From Devosia aquimaris (GTDB lineage Bacteria; Pseudomonadota; Alphaproteobacteria; Rhizobiales; Devosiaceae): a stretch of DNA of 64,000 nucleotides. Of this stretch, positions 16,839-25,713 are shown piece after piece; the stretch's first letter is position 1; every line of letters starts with the position of its first letter. The stretch is taken from positions 186,001-250,000 of the forward strand of contig NZ_JAIEZN010000001.1 of NCBI RefSeq assembly GCF_020169335.1, read 5' to 3'. The position numbers and the translations under genes are program-made. The notes under the pieces were generated by a model. That model was not told the DNA's origin. It made no database searches and saw nothing but the letters and a program-made list of their open reading frames with translations.

Positions 16839-17777
16839 GTGACCAGATACTACCTTGGCGTTGATGGCGGTGGCACCAATTGCCGCGTGCGTCTGGCCGA
16901 CGAGAATCTCAAAACGCTCGCTGAAGTGCGCAACGGTCGCTCCAATCTGCAGATCGATGCGGGCGAGCCGGCCTTCAAGGCCATTTCTGACGGCACGCGC
17001 GACGTGTTCAAGGAAGCCGGGCTCGATTTCTCGGAAACCGCCAATACCTATGCCTGCTTTGGCATGGCCGGTGGTCGCATGGATTCGGCCCGCGACGCCT
17101 TTGCCGCGCGCGACTGGCCCTTCGCCGGGGTCAAGGTCTATGACGACATCGACATTGCCCATGCCGGTGCACTGGGTGGTGAAGAGGGCGGCGTCATCAT
17201 CGTCGGCACCGGCTCGGCTGCCATGTCCATTGTCGATGGCAAGCGCCATCAGGCAGGCGGCTGGGGCTTCCATATCGGCGACCAGATGAGCGGCGCCATC
17301 CTGGGGCGCGAACTGGTGCGCTATGCCGTCGAGGCCGAGGACGGCCTGGTCGAGGCCTCGCCGCTGACCAAGGCGGTGGTGGCGCGGCTGGGCGGCAGCA
17401 ACCAGAGCGTGATGAGCTGGGCCTTTGCCACCGAGATGGATCTCAAGATCATCAGCCGCGACGGCTCGGAAGGCTGCGACGATGCCCTGATCGGCCGCGC
17501 GCCGGCCGAGTTCGGCAAGCTCATGCCGCTGTTCATCGAATATCTGGAAAAGGACGATCCGGTGGCCCGCAGGATGCTCGACATCCAGCTGGGCTACATC
17601 GACACCTATGCCCGCTGGTTCAAGGCCCATGGCGCCAAGGTCATGGCCATTGTCGGCGGCTTCGGCGAGCGCCTGTTTCCCATTTTGCAGAAGCATCATG
17701 GTGACTTTGTCGCCCTGCCCAAATACGAACCCCTGCATGGCGCGGTGATCCTCGCCAAACAGAATTTCTCCGCCTGA
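16839..17777 (+). CDS. BadF/BcrA-type sugar kinase, probable N-acetylglucosamine or glucose kinase
   Basis: The 312-residue ASKHA kinase starts with YYLGVDGGGTNCRVRLAD, the phosphate-1 loop of the BadF/BadG/BcrA group, with ARDWPFAGVKVYDDIDIAHAG as phosphate-2 region and IVGTGSAAM plus GGWGFHIGDQMSG as adenosine-site motifs. Relatives phosphorylate N-acetylglucosamine or glucosamine. Here it lies 27 bases before zwf, so it may feed a hexose phosphate into the Entner-Doudoroff route, standing in for glucokinase. I chose a GTG start at 16839 with GGAG 11 bases upstream; no ATG fits and the upstream frame is not kinase-like. The substrate is an inference. Confidence 0.85.
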   Translation: MTRYYLGVDGGGTNCRVRLADENLKTLAEVRNGRSNLQIDAGEPAFKAISDGTRDVFKEAGLDFSETANTYACFGMAGGRMDSARDAFAARDWPFAGVKVYDDIDIAHAGALGGEEGGVIIVGTGSAAMSIVDGKRHQAGGWGFHIGDQMSGAILGRELVRYAVEAEDGLVEASPLTKAVVARLGGSNQSVMSWAFATEMDLKIISRDGSEGCDDALIGRAPAEFGKLMPLFIEYLEKDDPVARRMLDIQLGYIDTYARWFKAHGAKVMAIVGGFGERLFPILQKHHGDFVALPKYEPLHGAVILAKQNFSA

Positions 17778-17804
17778 ACCCCGCCTCAAACAGGGACTTG
17801 CCCA

Positions 17805-19286
17805 GTGTCCAGCCGTATCATTCCCGTCCAGCCCTTTGACTATGTGGTGTTCGGCGCCACTGGCGACCTGACCAAGCGCAAGCTGATCCCGGCTCTGTAT
17901 CACCGCTTCAAGGATGGCCAGTTCGACGAGAATAGCCGCATCATCGGCGCCTCGCGTTCCAAGCTGAGCGATGCCGATTTCCAGAAGGCAGCGCGCGACG
18001 CCATCACCGCCTTTGTCGAAAAGGAATATCAGGACGCCGCGGTGATCGACCGCTTCGTCAAGATCTTCAGCTATGTGCCGGTCGATGCCAGCAACCCCGA
18101 AGGCTCGGGCGACCTGGGCAAGGCGCTGCGCGACGATCCCAAGATCGTGCGCGCCTTCTACCTGGCCGTGGCACCCGATCTGTTCGAGCCCATCGCCGAA
18201 TATCTGCACAAGAAGAAGCTCTATCGCCGCGACGCCCGCGTGGTGATCGAAAAGCCGCTCGGCCATGACCTGGCCAGCTCGATGGAAATCAACGATGGCG
18301 TGGCCAAGATCTTCAAGGAAGATCAGGTCTATCGCATCGACCACTACCTGGGCAAAGAGACGGTGCAGAACCTGTTGGCGCTGCGCTTTGCCAACACGCT
18401 GTTCGAGCCGATCTGGAACAGCGCCCATATCGACCATGTGCAGCTGACCGTGGCCGAGAGCGTCGGCGCCGGCACGCGCGGCTATTACGACGAATCCGGC
18501 GCGCTGCGCGACATGATCCAGAACCACATGCTGCAGCTGCTGTGCCTGGTGGCCATGGAGCCCCCGGCCAGCGACGACGCCAATGCGCTGCGCGACGAAA
18601 AGCTCAAGGTGCTGCGCTCGCTCAAGCCGATCACCAATGGGGATGTGGCCAAGAACACCGTGCGCGGCCAGTACAAGGGCGTGAGCTCGGAGACCACTTC
18701 GGTCGCCAGCTACCAGGACGAGCTGCCCGAGGACAAGAAGGGCAGCCGCACCGAAACCTTCGTGGCGCTCAAGGCCGAGATCGAAAACTGGCGCTGGGCC
18801 GGCGTGCCGTTCTATTTCCGCACCGGCAAGCGCATGGCCAACCGCGTCTCGGAAATCTGCATCCAGTTCAAGCCGATTCCGCACTCGATCTTCGACCATG
18901 CCGAAGGCGCGCCAAAAGCCAACAAGCTCGTCATCCGCCTGCAGCCCAATGAGGGCGTCAAGCTGCTGATGATGATCAAGGACCCCGGCCCGGGCGGCAT
19001 GCGCCTGCGCGAGGTGCCGCTCAACCTCAGCTTCGCCCAGGCCTTCTCCGAGCGCACGCCGGAAGCCTATGAGCGCCTGCTGATGGACGTGATCCGCGGC
19101 AGCCAGACGCTGTTCATGCGCCGCGACGAGCTGGAAGCAGCCTGGATGTGGGTCGACCCCATCCGCCAGGCCTGGGACCGCTCGAGCGAACCGCCGCAGG
19201 GCTATACCGCCGGCACTTGGGGCCCCAGCGGCTCGATCGCCCTGATCGAGCGCGATGGTCGCACCTGGTATGAGGACGACAACTGA
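17805..19286 (+). CDS. zwf: glucose-6-phosphate 1-dehydrogenase
   Basis: The 493-residue enzyme oxidises glucose 6-phosphate to 6-phosphogluconolactone with NAD(P)+. The nucleotide loop VVFGATGDLTKRKL lies at about 14-27 and the substrate motif RIDHYLGKE at 177-185, with H180 in the binding site. EKPLGHDL and FRTGKRM are further family blocks. The start is GTG, with AGGGAC upstream. It is the first enzyme of the local zwf-pgl-edd set. A repeat element of about 220 bases separates it from pgl, so readthrough or a second promoter is needed. Confidence 0.97.
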   Translation: MSSRIIPVQPFDYVVFGATGDLTKRKLIPALYHRFKDGQFDENSRIIGASRSKLSDADFQKAARDAITAFVEKEYQDAAVIDRFVKIFSYVPVDASNPEGSGDLGKALRDDPKIVRAFYLAVAPDLFEPIAEYLHKKKLYRRDARVVIEKPLGHDLASSMEINDGVAKIFKEDQVYRIDHYLGKETVQNLLALRFANTLFEPIWNSAHIDHVQLTVAESVGAGTRGYYDESGALRDMIQNHMLQLLCLVAMEPPASDDANALRDEKLKVLRSLKPITNGDVAKNTVRGQYKGVSSETTSVASYQDELPEDKKGSRTETFVALKAEIENWRWAGVPFYFRTGKRMANRVSEICIQFKPIPHSIFDHAEGAPKANKLVIRLQPNEGVKLLMMIKDPGPGGMRLREVPLNLSFAQAFSERTPEAYERLLMDVIRGSQTLFMRRDELEAAWMWVDPIRQAWDRSSEPPQGYTAGTWGPSGSIALIERDGRTWYEDDN

Positions 19287-19326
19287 GGCCATGCTGCAAC
19301 CCCTCACAAAGGACCGGACGGTCGCC

Positions 19327-19476
19327 ACCTCTCCCCTGAGGGGAGAGGTCGGCGCGCAGCGCCGGGTGAGGGGTTCAGCGCTGCAGTGCTACCAAAAGGC
19401 CTTCACCCCTCACCCCAGCTCTGCCACGTCGCTGGCGCTCCGGGCGCCGCTACCCTCTCCCCTGAGGGGCGAGGGG
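19327..19476. repeat. pair of inverted intergenic palindromic repeat units
   Basis: A perfect palindrome ACCTCTCCCCTGAGGGGAGA(GGT) spans 19327-19349 and continues to a GGTGAGGGGTT tail (19365-19375). An inverted, slightly diverged copy follows: TTCACCCCTCACCCC (19402-19416) through CCCTCTCCCCTGAGGGGCGA (19453-19472). This two-unit inverted arrangement is like the BIME/REP-type elements common between genes in Rhizobiales. A related element occurs at 29713-29808. It fills most of the zwf-pgl gap and could form a strong mRNA hairpin. Confidence 0.8.
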
Positions 19477-19508
19477 GCGCCGGAGCCGACAAATTTGGAA
19501 CAGATACA

Positions 19509-20204
19509 ATGACCATCGAGCGCCGCAGCTTTGCCGACAAGCCGACTCTGGCCAAGGAATTGGCCGAGGCCGTTGCCGACCGCATTCGCCAGGCGATCGA
19601 GACGCGCGGTGAAGCCGCCATTGCCGTCAGCGGTGGTTCGACCCCGGCGCGCTTCTTCCAGGCGCTGGGCAAGACCAAAGACATCGACTGGTCCAAGGTC
19701 GTGGTGACGCTTGTCGACGAGCGCTGGGTCGATGAAACCAATGACCGCTCCAATGCGCTGCTGGTCAACGAGAAGATGCTGCAGGGACCGGCCGCCATTG
19801 CCCGTTTCTTCCCGCTCTATTCGGGCGGCAGCGAACCGGACGCCGCCGGCGTCGCGCGCACCAATGCGCTGCTGGCCGACCTGCCGCGCCCCTTTGCCGC
19901 CGTTGTGCTGGGCATGGGCAGCGACGGGCACACCGCCTCGTTCTTTCCCGGCGGCGACACGCTGGCCGAGGCATTGACCGCCGAGGGCCCCACGCTCTCC
20001 ATTCGCGCGCCGGGCGCCGGCGAACCGCGCATCACCTTTACCCTTCCGCGCCTCCTCCAGGCGGATGGGCTATACCTTCACATCGAAGGGGAGGAAAAGG
20101 CCGCCGTGCTCGACACCGCACTGGGTGAGGGTCCCACCGAGGACATGCCCATTCGTGCCGTCCTGCGGTCCGGCCACGCCGTGAACGTCTACTGGTGCCC
20201 ATAG
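19509..20204 (+). CDS. pgl: 6-phosphogluconolactonase
   Basis: The 231-residue protein hydrolyses 6-phosphogluconolactone to 6-phosphogluconate. The NagB/RpiA-like fold signatures are AIAVSGGSTPARFFQAL (about 38-54), VTLVDERWVDETNDRSN (about 66-82) and VLGMGSDGHTASFFPG (about 136-151). The ATG at 19509 follows TTGGAACAG. The longer frame upstream runs through the palindromic repeat and is not coding. It lies between zwf and edd, 68 bases before edd, making the pathway order zwf-pgl-edd. Confidence 0.96.
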   Translation: MTIERRSFADKPTLAKELAEAVADRIRQAIETRGEAAIAVSGGSTPARFFQALGKTKDIDWSKVVVTLVDERWVDETNDRSNALLVNEKMLQGPAAIARFFPLYSGGSEPDAAGVARTNALLADLPRPFAAVVLGMGSDGHTASFFPGGDTLAEALTAEGPTLSIRAPGAGEPRITFTLPRLLQADGLYLHIEGEEKAAVLDTALGEGPTEDMPIRAVLRSGHAVNVYWCP

Positions 20205-20272
20205 TCCCCTCGGCGGTCCCCAATTGACCGCCCTGGCCACGAAGGGCTCCACTGAGAACCAGGAGCTCGCCT

Positions 20273-22087
20273 ATGTCTGTTCGTCAGGCCATTCAGGATG
20301 TCACCGACCGCATTGCGGCCCGTAGCCGCGACAGCCGTCGCGATTATCTCAACCGCCTGGACGGCGCGCGCGAAGCGGGGGTGCACCGCGCCGTGCTGTC
20401 ATGCGGCAATCTTGCCCATGCCTTTGCTGCCTGCTCGCCCGCCGAAAAGGCCGCGCTGGCCGGCAACAAGACGCTGAACCTGGGCATTGTCACCAGCTAC
20501 AACGACATGCTGAGTGCCCATCAGCCCTATCAATTCTATCCCGACATCATCAAGCAGGCGGCCCGCGAGATCGGCGCCACCGCCCAGGTAGCCGGCGGCG
20601 TGCCGGCGATGTGCGACGGCGTCACCCAGGGCCAGCCGGGCATGGACCTGAGCCTGTTCAGCCGCGACGTGATCGCCATGGCCACGGCCATTTCGCTCAG
20701 CCACAACATGTTCGACGCGGCCGTCTATCTGGGCATCTGCGACAAGATCGTGCCGGGCCTCTTGATCGGCGCGCTGACGTTTGGCCATCTGCCGGCCGTG
20801 TTCGTGCCCGCCGGGCCCATGCCTTCGGGCATTCCCAACGACGAAAAGTCCAAGGTCCGCCAGCTCTATATGGAGGGCAAGGTCGGCCGCGCCGAATTGC
20901 TCGAAGCCGAATCCAAGTCCTATCACTCGGCCGGCACCTGCACCTTCTATGGCACCGCCAATTCCAACCAGATGCTCATGGAAATCATGGGCCTGCACCT
21001 GCCCGGCGCCAGCTTCGTCAATCCCGGCACGCCGCTGCGCGATGCGCTGACGCGCGAAGCCACGGTGCGCGCGCTGTCGCTGACCGCGCTGGGCAACAAT
21101 TATACGCCGGTGGGCCACATCATCGACGAAAAGGCCATCGTCAACGGGCTGGTGGGCCTGCACGCCACGGGCGGCTCCACCAACCACACCATGCACCTGA
21201 TCGCCATCGCCGCCGCAGCCGGGCTGCAGGTGACCTGGGACGACATGAGCGATCTGAGCGACGCAACGCCGCTGCTGGCCCGCGTCTATCCCAATGGCGT
21301 GGCCGACGTGAACCATTTCCACGCTGCCGGCGGCATGGGCTTCCTGATCCAGGAGCTGCTCGAGAGCGGCCATCTGCACGAGGACGTCAAGACCGTCTGG
21401 GGCGATGGCCTCTCCAACTACACCGTCGAGGCCAAGCTGATCGACGAGAAGCTGGCCTTTGAGGCATCGCCCAAGGAATCGGCCCTGCCCAAGGTGCTGA
21501 CCAAGGTGGCGACACCCTTCCAGGAAACCGGCGGCCTCAAGCTGCTGAGTGGCAATCTCGGCCGCTCGGTGATCAAGGTCTCGGCCGTCAAGCCCGAGCA
21601 CCGCGTCATCGAAGCCCCGGCGCGTGTCTTCCACGGTCAGGAAGGCCTGCAGGCCGCGTTCAAGGCCGGCGAACTGACCGGCGACATGATCGCCGTGGTG
21701 CGCTTCTCCGGGCCCAAGGCCCTGGGCATGCCCGAGCTGCACAAGCTGACCCCGGCGCTGGGCGTGCTGCAGGACCGCGGCTTCAAGGTGGCCCTGCTCA
21801 CCGACGGCCGTATGTCGGGCGCCTCGGGCAAGGTGCCTGCCGCTATCCACATGACCCCCGAGGCCGTCGACGGCGGCCCGATCAGCAAGATCCGCGATGG
21901 AGACATGATCCGTCTCGACGCCAACCTGGGCACGCTGACCTTTTTGGGCGACGAGAAGGAATTCTTCTCCCGCACCCCGGCCACCGAGGACCTGCGCAGC
22001 CAGCATTTCGGCATGGGCCGCGAACTCTTCGCCGGGTTCCGGAGCCTCGTGGGCGTGGCCGACCGCGGCGCCAGCGTGTTTCAATAG
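20273..22087 (+). CDS. edd: phosphogluconate dehydratase
   Basis: The 604-residue IlvD/Edd-family iron-sulfur enzyme converts 6-phosphogluconate to KDPG. Edd-specific sequence includes [17 protein letters not shown], the [20 protein letters not shown] block with a cluster cysteine, [10 protein letters not shown] with a second, and the [13 protein letters not shown] block with a third. The late segment [18 protein letters not shown] is also typical. It begins after AACCAGGAG, a good ribosome binding site. The KDPG aldolase gene (eda) does not follow; the next gene is an unrelated small membrane protein. Confidence 0.97.
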   Translation: MSVRQAIQDVTDRIAARSRDSRRDYLNRLDGAREAGVHRAVLSCGNLAHAFAACSPAEKAALAGNKTLNLGIVTSYNDMLSAHQPYQFYPDIIKQAAREIGATAQVAGGVPAMCDGVTQGQPGMDLSLFSRDVIAMATAISLSHNMFDAAVYLGICDKIVPGLLIGALTFGHLPAVFVPAGPMPSGIPNDEKSKVRQLYMEGKVGRAELLEAESKSYHSAGTCTFYGTANSNQMLMEIMGLHLPGASFVNPGTPLRDALTREATVRALSLTALGNNYTPVGHIIDEKAIVNGLVGLHATGGSTNHTMHLIAIAAAAGLQVTWDDMSDLSDATPLLARVYPNGVADVNHFHAAGGMGFLIQELLESGHLHEDVKTVWGDGLSNYTVEAKLIDEKLAFEASPKESALPKVLTKVATPFQETGGLKLLSGNLGRSVIKVSAVKPEHRVIEAPARVFHGQEGLQAAFKAGELTGDMIAVVRFSGPKALGMPELHKLTPALGVLQDRGFKVALLTDGRMSGASGKVPAAIHMTPEAVDGGPISKIRDGDMIRLDANLGTLTFLGDEKEFFSRTPATEDLRSQHFGMGRELFAGFRSLVGVADRGASVFQ

Positions 22088-22107
22088 AGGGCAGAAGGGC
22101 GAGCGCT

Positions 22108-22545
22108 ATGGGCGTTATGCGGCGCATTTTCGACCTGGCGGCCATCGTCGTCGGGTCCGCTATGCTCTTGGCGATCGTGGTGCCGATAGGTCTATTCGCC
22201 TACGTGAGTTTTATGCCGCATCTACTTCTCAACGAGACAACCCGCTATCTCTACAAGTATCGAAACATGACAGGACGGAACGCGGATATTAGCTTGGTTC
22301 CCGACCTCTTCAAGGTCGGTGAGCCCAAGGAACAGGTAGCGAGTAACTTGCTGGGGGCTGGCCTCGATGCGTGGAACACCTCCTATCTGAAGATGCCCTC
22401 TGGGGCGCGGAGCGTTCAGCGATTCCGTCTGTCGGCTGGGATACGTGACCTAGCATGCGGCAGTGAGCTTTTTGTAGTTGTTGGGTATGATCAGGGTGAT
22501 CTGCTGACGTCCGCCACCGTGGAGCAGGGTGGGGCCTGCCTCTAG
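22108..22545 (+). CDS. small membrane-anchored protein of unknown function, lower GC
   Basis: The 145-residue product has one N-terminal membrane helix (about residues 10-35, AAIVVGSAMLLAIVVPIGLF) and a soluble remainder of about 110 residues with two cysteines (DLACGS and the terminal GGACL). I recognise no family. The coding sequence is visibly less GC-rich than its neighbours, with patches near 43-53% G+C at 22201-22320 and 22441-22500 and many codons ending in A or T. This suggests recent acquisition or weak selection. It starts 20 bases after edd and ends four bases before the convergent mutL stop. Confidence 0.65.
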   Translation: MGVMRRIFDLAAIVVGSAMLLAIVVPIGLFAYVSFMPHLLLNETTRYLYKYRNMTGRNADISLVPDLFKVGEPKEQVASNLLGAGLDAWNTSYLKMPSGARSVQRFRLSAGIRDLACGSELFVVVGYDQGDLLTSATVEQGGACL

Positions 22546-22549
22546 CGTT

Positions 22550-24388
22550 CTATCGGCTCCGCCCGAACAGTCGCTCGATGTCTTTCTGCTTGAGTTCGAC
22601 ATAGGTGGGGCGGCCATGGATGCACTGGCCGGAATGGGGCGTGGCCTCCATGTCGCGCAGCAGGGCGTTCATTTCATCGACGCGCAGTCGACGGCCGGAG
22701 CGCACCGACCCGTGACAGGCCATGCGGGCGATGATGGCTTCCATGCGGTCGTTGACGGCGGCAATGGAGTCCCATTCGGCCAGGCCATCGGCGACATCGC
22801 GCACCAGCCCGTCGATATCGGAATTGCCCAGGAGGGCCGGCGTTTCGCGTACCGCCACGGCGCGGGGGCCGAAGCGCTCGAGGTAGAGCCCGAAGCGTTC
22901 GAGCTCGGACGCGGCGTCTTCGAGGCGCGCGCAATCTTCCTCGGGCAGTTCGATCACCAGCGGAATGAGCTGGGCCTGGCTGGGGACGGGGCCTGAAGCC
23001 AGTTGCGCCTTGAAGCGCTCGTAGACAAGACGCTCATGGGCGGCATGCTGATCGACCAGCAAGAGGCCCTCGCCATTCTGGGCGATGATGAAATTGTCAA
23101 ACATCTGCGCCCGTGCGGTGCCGAGCGGATATTCGGACAGTTCGGCGGGGCTGGCCTCGACATGGGGCTCGACGCGGGCGCTGGGCTCGCTGAGGCCATC
23201 AAGCGCCCCCTGGCGGAAGCTTGGCGAGAAGGGATTGCCGCTGCCGGCCGGCAGGCTGCGCTCATAGCCGGAATAGGGTCCGGGCGCGGGGACGCGATAG
23301 GGCAGGGTCGAGCCCGGCACATCGACGGGTGCCGGATAGGCCGGGGCGCTGAAAGCCCCCAGCACACCCTCGGCGACGCTGGTCGACGCCTTGAAACCGG
23401 CGGCGGTCAGCGCTTCGCCTATGGCCCGGATGACGGCGCTGCGCACCGCGCCGGCGTCGCGGAAGCGCAGTTCCGCCTTGGCCGGATGCACATTGACGTC
23501 TACCTCGGCCGGATCGATGGCGATATAGAGCGCCACCACCGGGAAGCGGTCGCGGAAGGTATAGTCGGCATAGGCGGCGCGCACGGCGCCCACCAGCACC
23601 TTGTCGCGCACCGAGCGGCCGTTGACGAAGTAGAACTGCGACAGCGAATTGGCCCGCGTATAGGTCGGCAGGCCCGCCAGCCCCGCCACCACCACGCCAT
23701 GCCGGGCTGTGGCCAGCGTCACCGCATTCTGCGCGAAATCATCACCGATCACCTGCGCCAGGCGCGACTGCAGGGCGGCCGCGCCGCTGACCGCTGGCCA
23801 GTTCGACGCCGAGCGGTCGCTGCCATTGAGCACGAAATGCACCGCCGGATTGGCCATGGCGAGGCGCTTGAGCACATCGGTGACGGCGCCGGCCTCCGAG
23901 CGGTCGGACTTGAGGAATTTGAGCCGGGCAGGAATGCGGGCAAAGAGGTTCTTGACCTCGACAATGGTGCCGCGGTTCATCGCCTGCGGCACCGGACCGA
24001 TGCGCCGGCCGTTATCGACCACGATGCGCAGGCCGGACTCGGCGTCCTCTGTCCGCGAGGAAATGGTCAGCTCGGCCACCGAGCCGATGGAGGCCAGGGC
24101 CTCGCCGCGGAAACCCAGGCTGCGGATATCGTCGAGATCGTCGGTGGCGAGCTTGGAGGTGGCATGGCGCTCGACCGAGAGCACGAGGTCGGCCGCATCC
24201 ATGCCATGGCCGTCGTCTTCGATGCGCAGCAGCGTCTTGCCGCCACCGGCCGTGGTCACGACGATGCGCGAGGCGCCGGCGTCGATGGCATTTTCCACCA
24301 ATTCCTTGACCACGCTGGCAGGGCGCTCCACCACCTCGCCGGCGGCGATGCGGTTGATCAGATCTTCGGGCAGTTGGCGGATGGGCAA
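22550..24388 (-). CDS. mutL: DNA mismatch repair protein MutL (endonuclease type)
   Basis: The 612-residue protein starts PIRQLPEDLINRIAAGEVVE, the classic GHKL ATPase N-terminus, with ENAIDAG, DDGHGM and GFRGEALASI motifs. The C-terminal dimerisation domain contains DQHAAHERLVYE (about 446-457), which fits the DQHA(X)2E(X)4E endonuclease motif, plus ACHGSVR and CIHGRPT, the zinc-site motifs. So this MutL probably nicks DNA itself, unlike the MutH-dependent E. coli form. Start: TTG at 24388, eight bases after AGGAG; the earlier TTG lacks such a site. Confidence 0.95.
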   Translation of the reverse strand: MPIRQLPEDLINRIAAGEVVERPASVVKELVENAIDAGASRIVVTTAGGGKTLLRIEDDGHGMDAADLVLSVERHATSKLATDDLDDIRSLGFRGEALASIGSVAELTISSRTEDAESGLRIVVDNGRRIGPVPQAMNRGTIVEVKNLFARIPARLKFLKSDRSEAGAVTDVLKRLAMANPAVHFVLNGSDRSASNWPAVSGAAALQSRLAQVIGDDFAQNAVTLATARHGVVVAGLAGLPTYTRANSLSQFYFVNGRSVRDKVLVGAVRAAYADYTFRDRFPVVALYIAIDPAEVDVNVHPAKAELRFRDAGAVRSAVIRAIGEALTAAGFKASTSVAEGVLGAFSAPAYPAPVDVPGSTLPYRVPAPGPYSGYERSLPAGSGNPFSPSFRQGALDGLSEPSARVEPHVEASPAELSEYPLGTARAQMFDNFIIAQNGEGLLLVDQHAAHERLVYERFKAQLASGPVPSQAQLIPLVIELPEEDCARLEDAASELERFGLYLERFGPRAVAVRETPALLGNSDIDGLVRDVADGLAEWDSIAAVNDRMEAIIARMACHGSVRSGRRLRVDEMNALLRDMEATPHSGQCIHGRPTYVELKQKDIERLFGRSR

Positions 24389-24481
24389 GGGCGATTCTCC
24401 TGCCGCCAATATAGGCGATGCACGAGACGTTTCCGATGCTCATTCCGGCGCTGCACAGTCTGGACGCGACGATCATGGCCT

Positions 24482-24498
24482 GTTACATAACAAGTTAT
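24482..24498. promoter_or_regulatory. GTTA/TAAC half-site array over the marR start codon
   Basis: GTTACATAACAAGTTAT holds alternating half-sites: GTTA-CA-TAAC (24482-24491) and ATAAC-AA-GTTAT (24487-24498). The second dyad runs into the ATG at 24497. Palindromes of this size are typical MarR operators, and the position suggests autoregulation of the following gene. The A/T-rich run could also hold the -10 element of a leaderless transcript. Confidence 0.45.
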
Positions 24499-25003
24499 GG
24501 AAAAACAGCGCGACATTGAGGATGTGGTTCGGGCTCTGGGCTATCTGTGCCTGGGCAGCCGTTTCAAGCGCATTGGCGAGCGGCTGCAGGCCGGAACCCA
24601 GCAGATCCTGGCGCGCCTCGATACCGAGGTTCCCGCGGCACAGTTCCCCATCTTGGCGGCCATCGACCGGCTGGGGGCCCTGACCGTTGGTGAAATGGCG
24701 CAGGCCCTGGGCGTCAGCCAGCCCGGCATCACCCGCAGCCTGTTGCAATTGTGCGCGCTCGGCATGGTGGACATCGCGACCTCCGCTGAAGACGGACGGC
24801 AGCGCGTTGTCTCCCTGACGGCGGCCGGGCGCGATCTCGTGATGCGATCAAAGGCCGGCGTCTGGGCCGAGGTGGCTGCCGCCGTTGCCGAACTCTGCGT
24901 CGATCTGGACGGGCCGCTGCTGGAGCAGTTGAGCACGATCGAGGATCGGCTGGCGGAGACTGGACTGAAGGACAGGGGCAAGAGCCATGACGCACCCGCT
25001 TGA
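24497..25003 (+). CDS. MarR-family transcriptional regulator
   Basis: The 168-residue protein has the winged-helix core of MarR: LTVGEMAQALGVSQPGITRSLLQLCALGMV (about 62-91) as the DNA-recognition helices and TSAEDGRQRVVSLTAAG as the wing. Helical dimerisation segments flank it. No Shine-Dalgarno sequence is visible before the ATG, and a dyad overlaps it, so the mRNA may be leaderless and self-repressed. It overlaps the following acetyltransferase gene by 17 bases, a pairing in which regulator and target enzyme are often linked. The ligand is unknown. Confidence 0.9.
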   Translation: MEKQRDIEDVVRALGYLCLGSRFKRIGERLQAGTQQILARLDTEVPAAQFPILAAIDRLGALTVGEMAQALGVSQPGITRSLLQLCALGMVDIATSAEDGRQRVVSLTAAGRDLVMRSKAGVWAEVAAAVAELCVDLDGPLLEQLSTIEDRLAETGLKDRGKSHDAPA

Positions 25004-25664
25004 TCGGCCCATCTGGTCGGCCCTAACCGGCGAGCAGGCTGCCTGGGCGCGGGGCACAACAGCCGCGCTGCGCTTCGAGCGCGACATCAGTCCCTTCGCG
25101 GCGCCCGCCGACCAGAGTGCAGCCAGCCTGGCGGCCCTGCAAGGCCTGGTCGAGCCCGATGAACAGATCATCCTGGTCCAGAGTGAACCCATTGTGCTGC
25201 CGCCTGGCCTGACCGCTGTCTCGACAGCCCGCGCCGTGCAAATGGTGGCGCCCAATGCCTGGCCGATGCCGGAGCAGGATCGGTTGGTCCGCCTGGGGAC
25301 CGCCGACGAGGCCGAAATGTATGCTTTGGCCATGCTGACGCGCCCCGGTCCGTTCGCACCCCGGTCCATGCGGCTGGGCGAGTTCTGGGGCATAAGGCAG
25401 AAGGACCGACTGGTCGGCATGGCCGGCGAACGGCTGCGTCAGGGGGAGTGGGTGGAATTGAGCGGCGTCTGCGTCCACCCCGATGCGCGAGGTCAGGGGC
25501 TGGGCAGGCTGTTGTCGGGCTTTGTGGCGGAGCGCATTCGTGCCAAGGCGAAGCGCCCCTATCTGCATGTCTTTGAGACCAATACCGCCGCGATTCGGGT
25601 CTACGGTTCGCTTGGATTTGCAACACGGGCCATGATGAACGTGACGGTTGCGTGCCGCACTTGA
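24987..25664 (+). CDS. GNAT-family N-acetyltransferase
   Basis: The 225-residue product has a C-terminal GNAT domain (about residues 100-215). The acetyl-CoA loop is VELSGVCVHPDARGQGLGRLLSGFV (the R-G-Q-G-L-G core), followed by LHVFETNTAAIRVYGSLGF, the usual 'N-x-x-A-x-x-x-Y' end motif. An N-terminal region of about 95 residues resembles the FR47-like group. The 17-base overlap with marR implies one transcript and probable control by it. The substrate cannot be told; small-molecule detoxification is one possibility. Confidence 0.88.
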   Translation: MTHPLDRPIWSALTGEQAAWARGTTAALRFERDISPFAAPADQSAASLAALQGLVEPDEQIILVQSEPIVLPPGLTAVSTARAVQMVAPNAWPMPEQDRLVRLGTADEAEMYALAMLTRPGPFAPRSMRLGEFWGIRQKDRLVGMAGERLRQGEWVELSGVCVHPDARGQGLGRLLSGFVAERIRAKAKRPYLHVFETNTAAIRVYGSLGFATRAMMNVTVACRT

Positions 25665-25713
25665 TCGCCTGTGGCGCCTGCGCTCTGGCCACGGTGACCG
25701 GCGCGCCAGTCGG

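Noticed and set aside
16779-19328. 849-codon open frame on the minus strand across the sugar kinase and zwf
   Set aside because: It crosses two well-supported genes and an intergenic gap; low-complexity His/Asp/Ala-rich product with no domain.
19327-19476. Repeat cluster considered as a CRISPR-like array
   Set aside because: Only two units in inverted orientation, with no regular spacers and no cas genes; it is a palindromic intergenic repeat.
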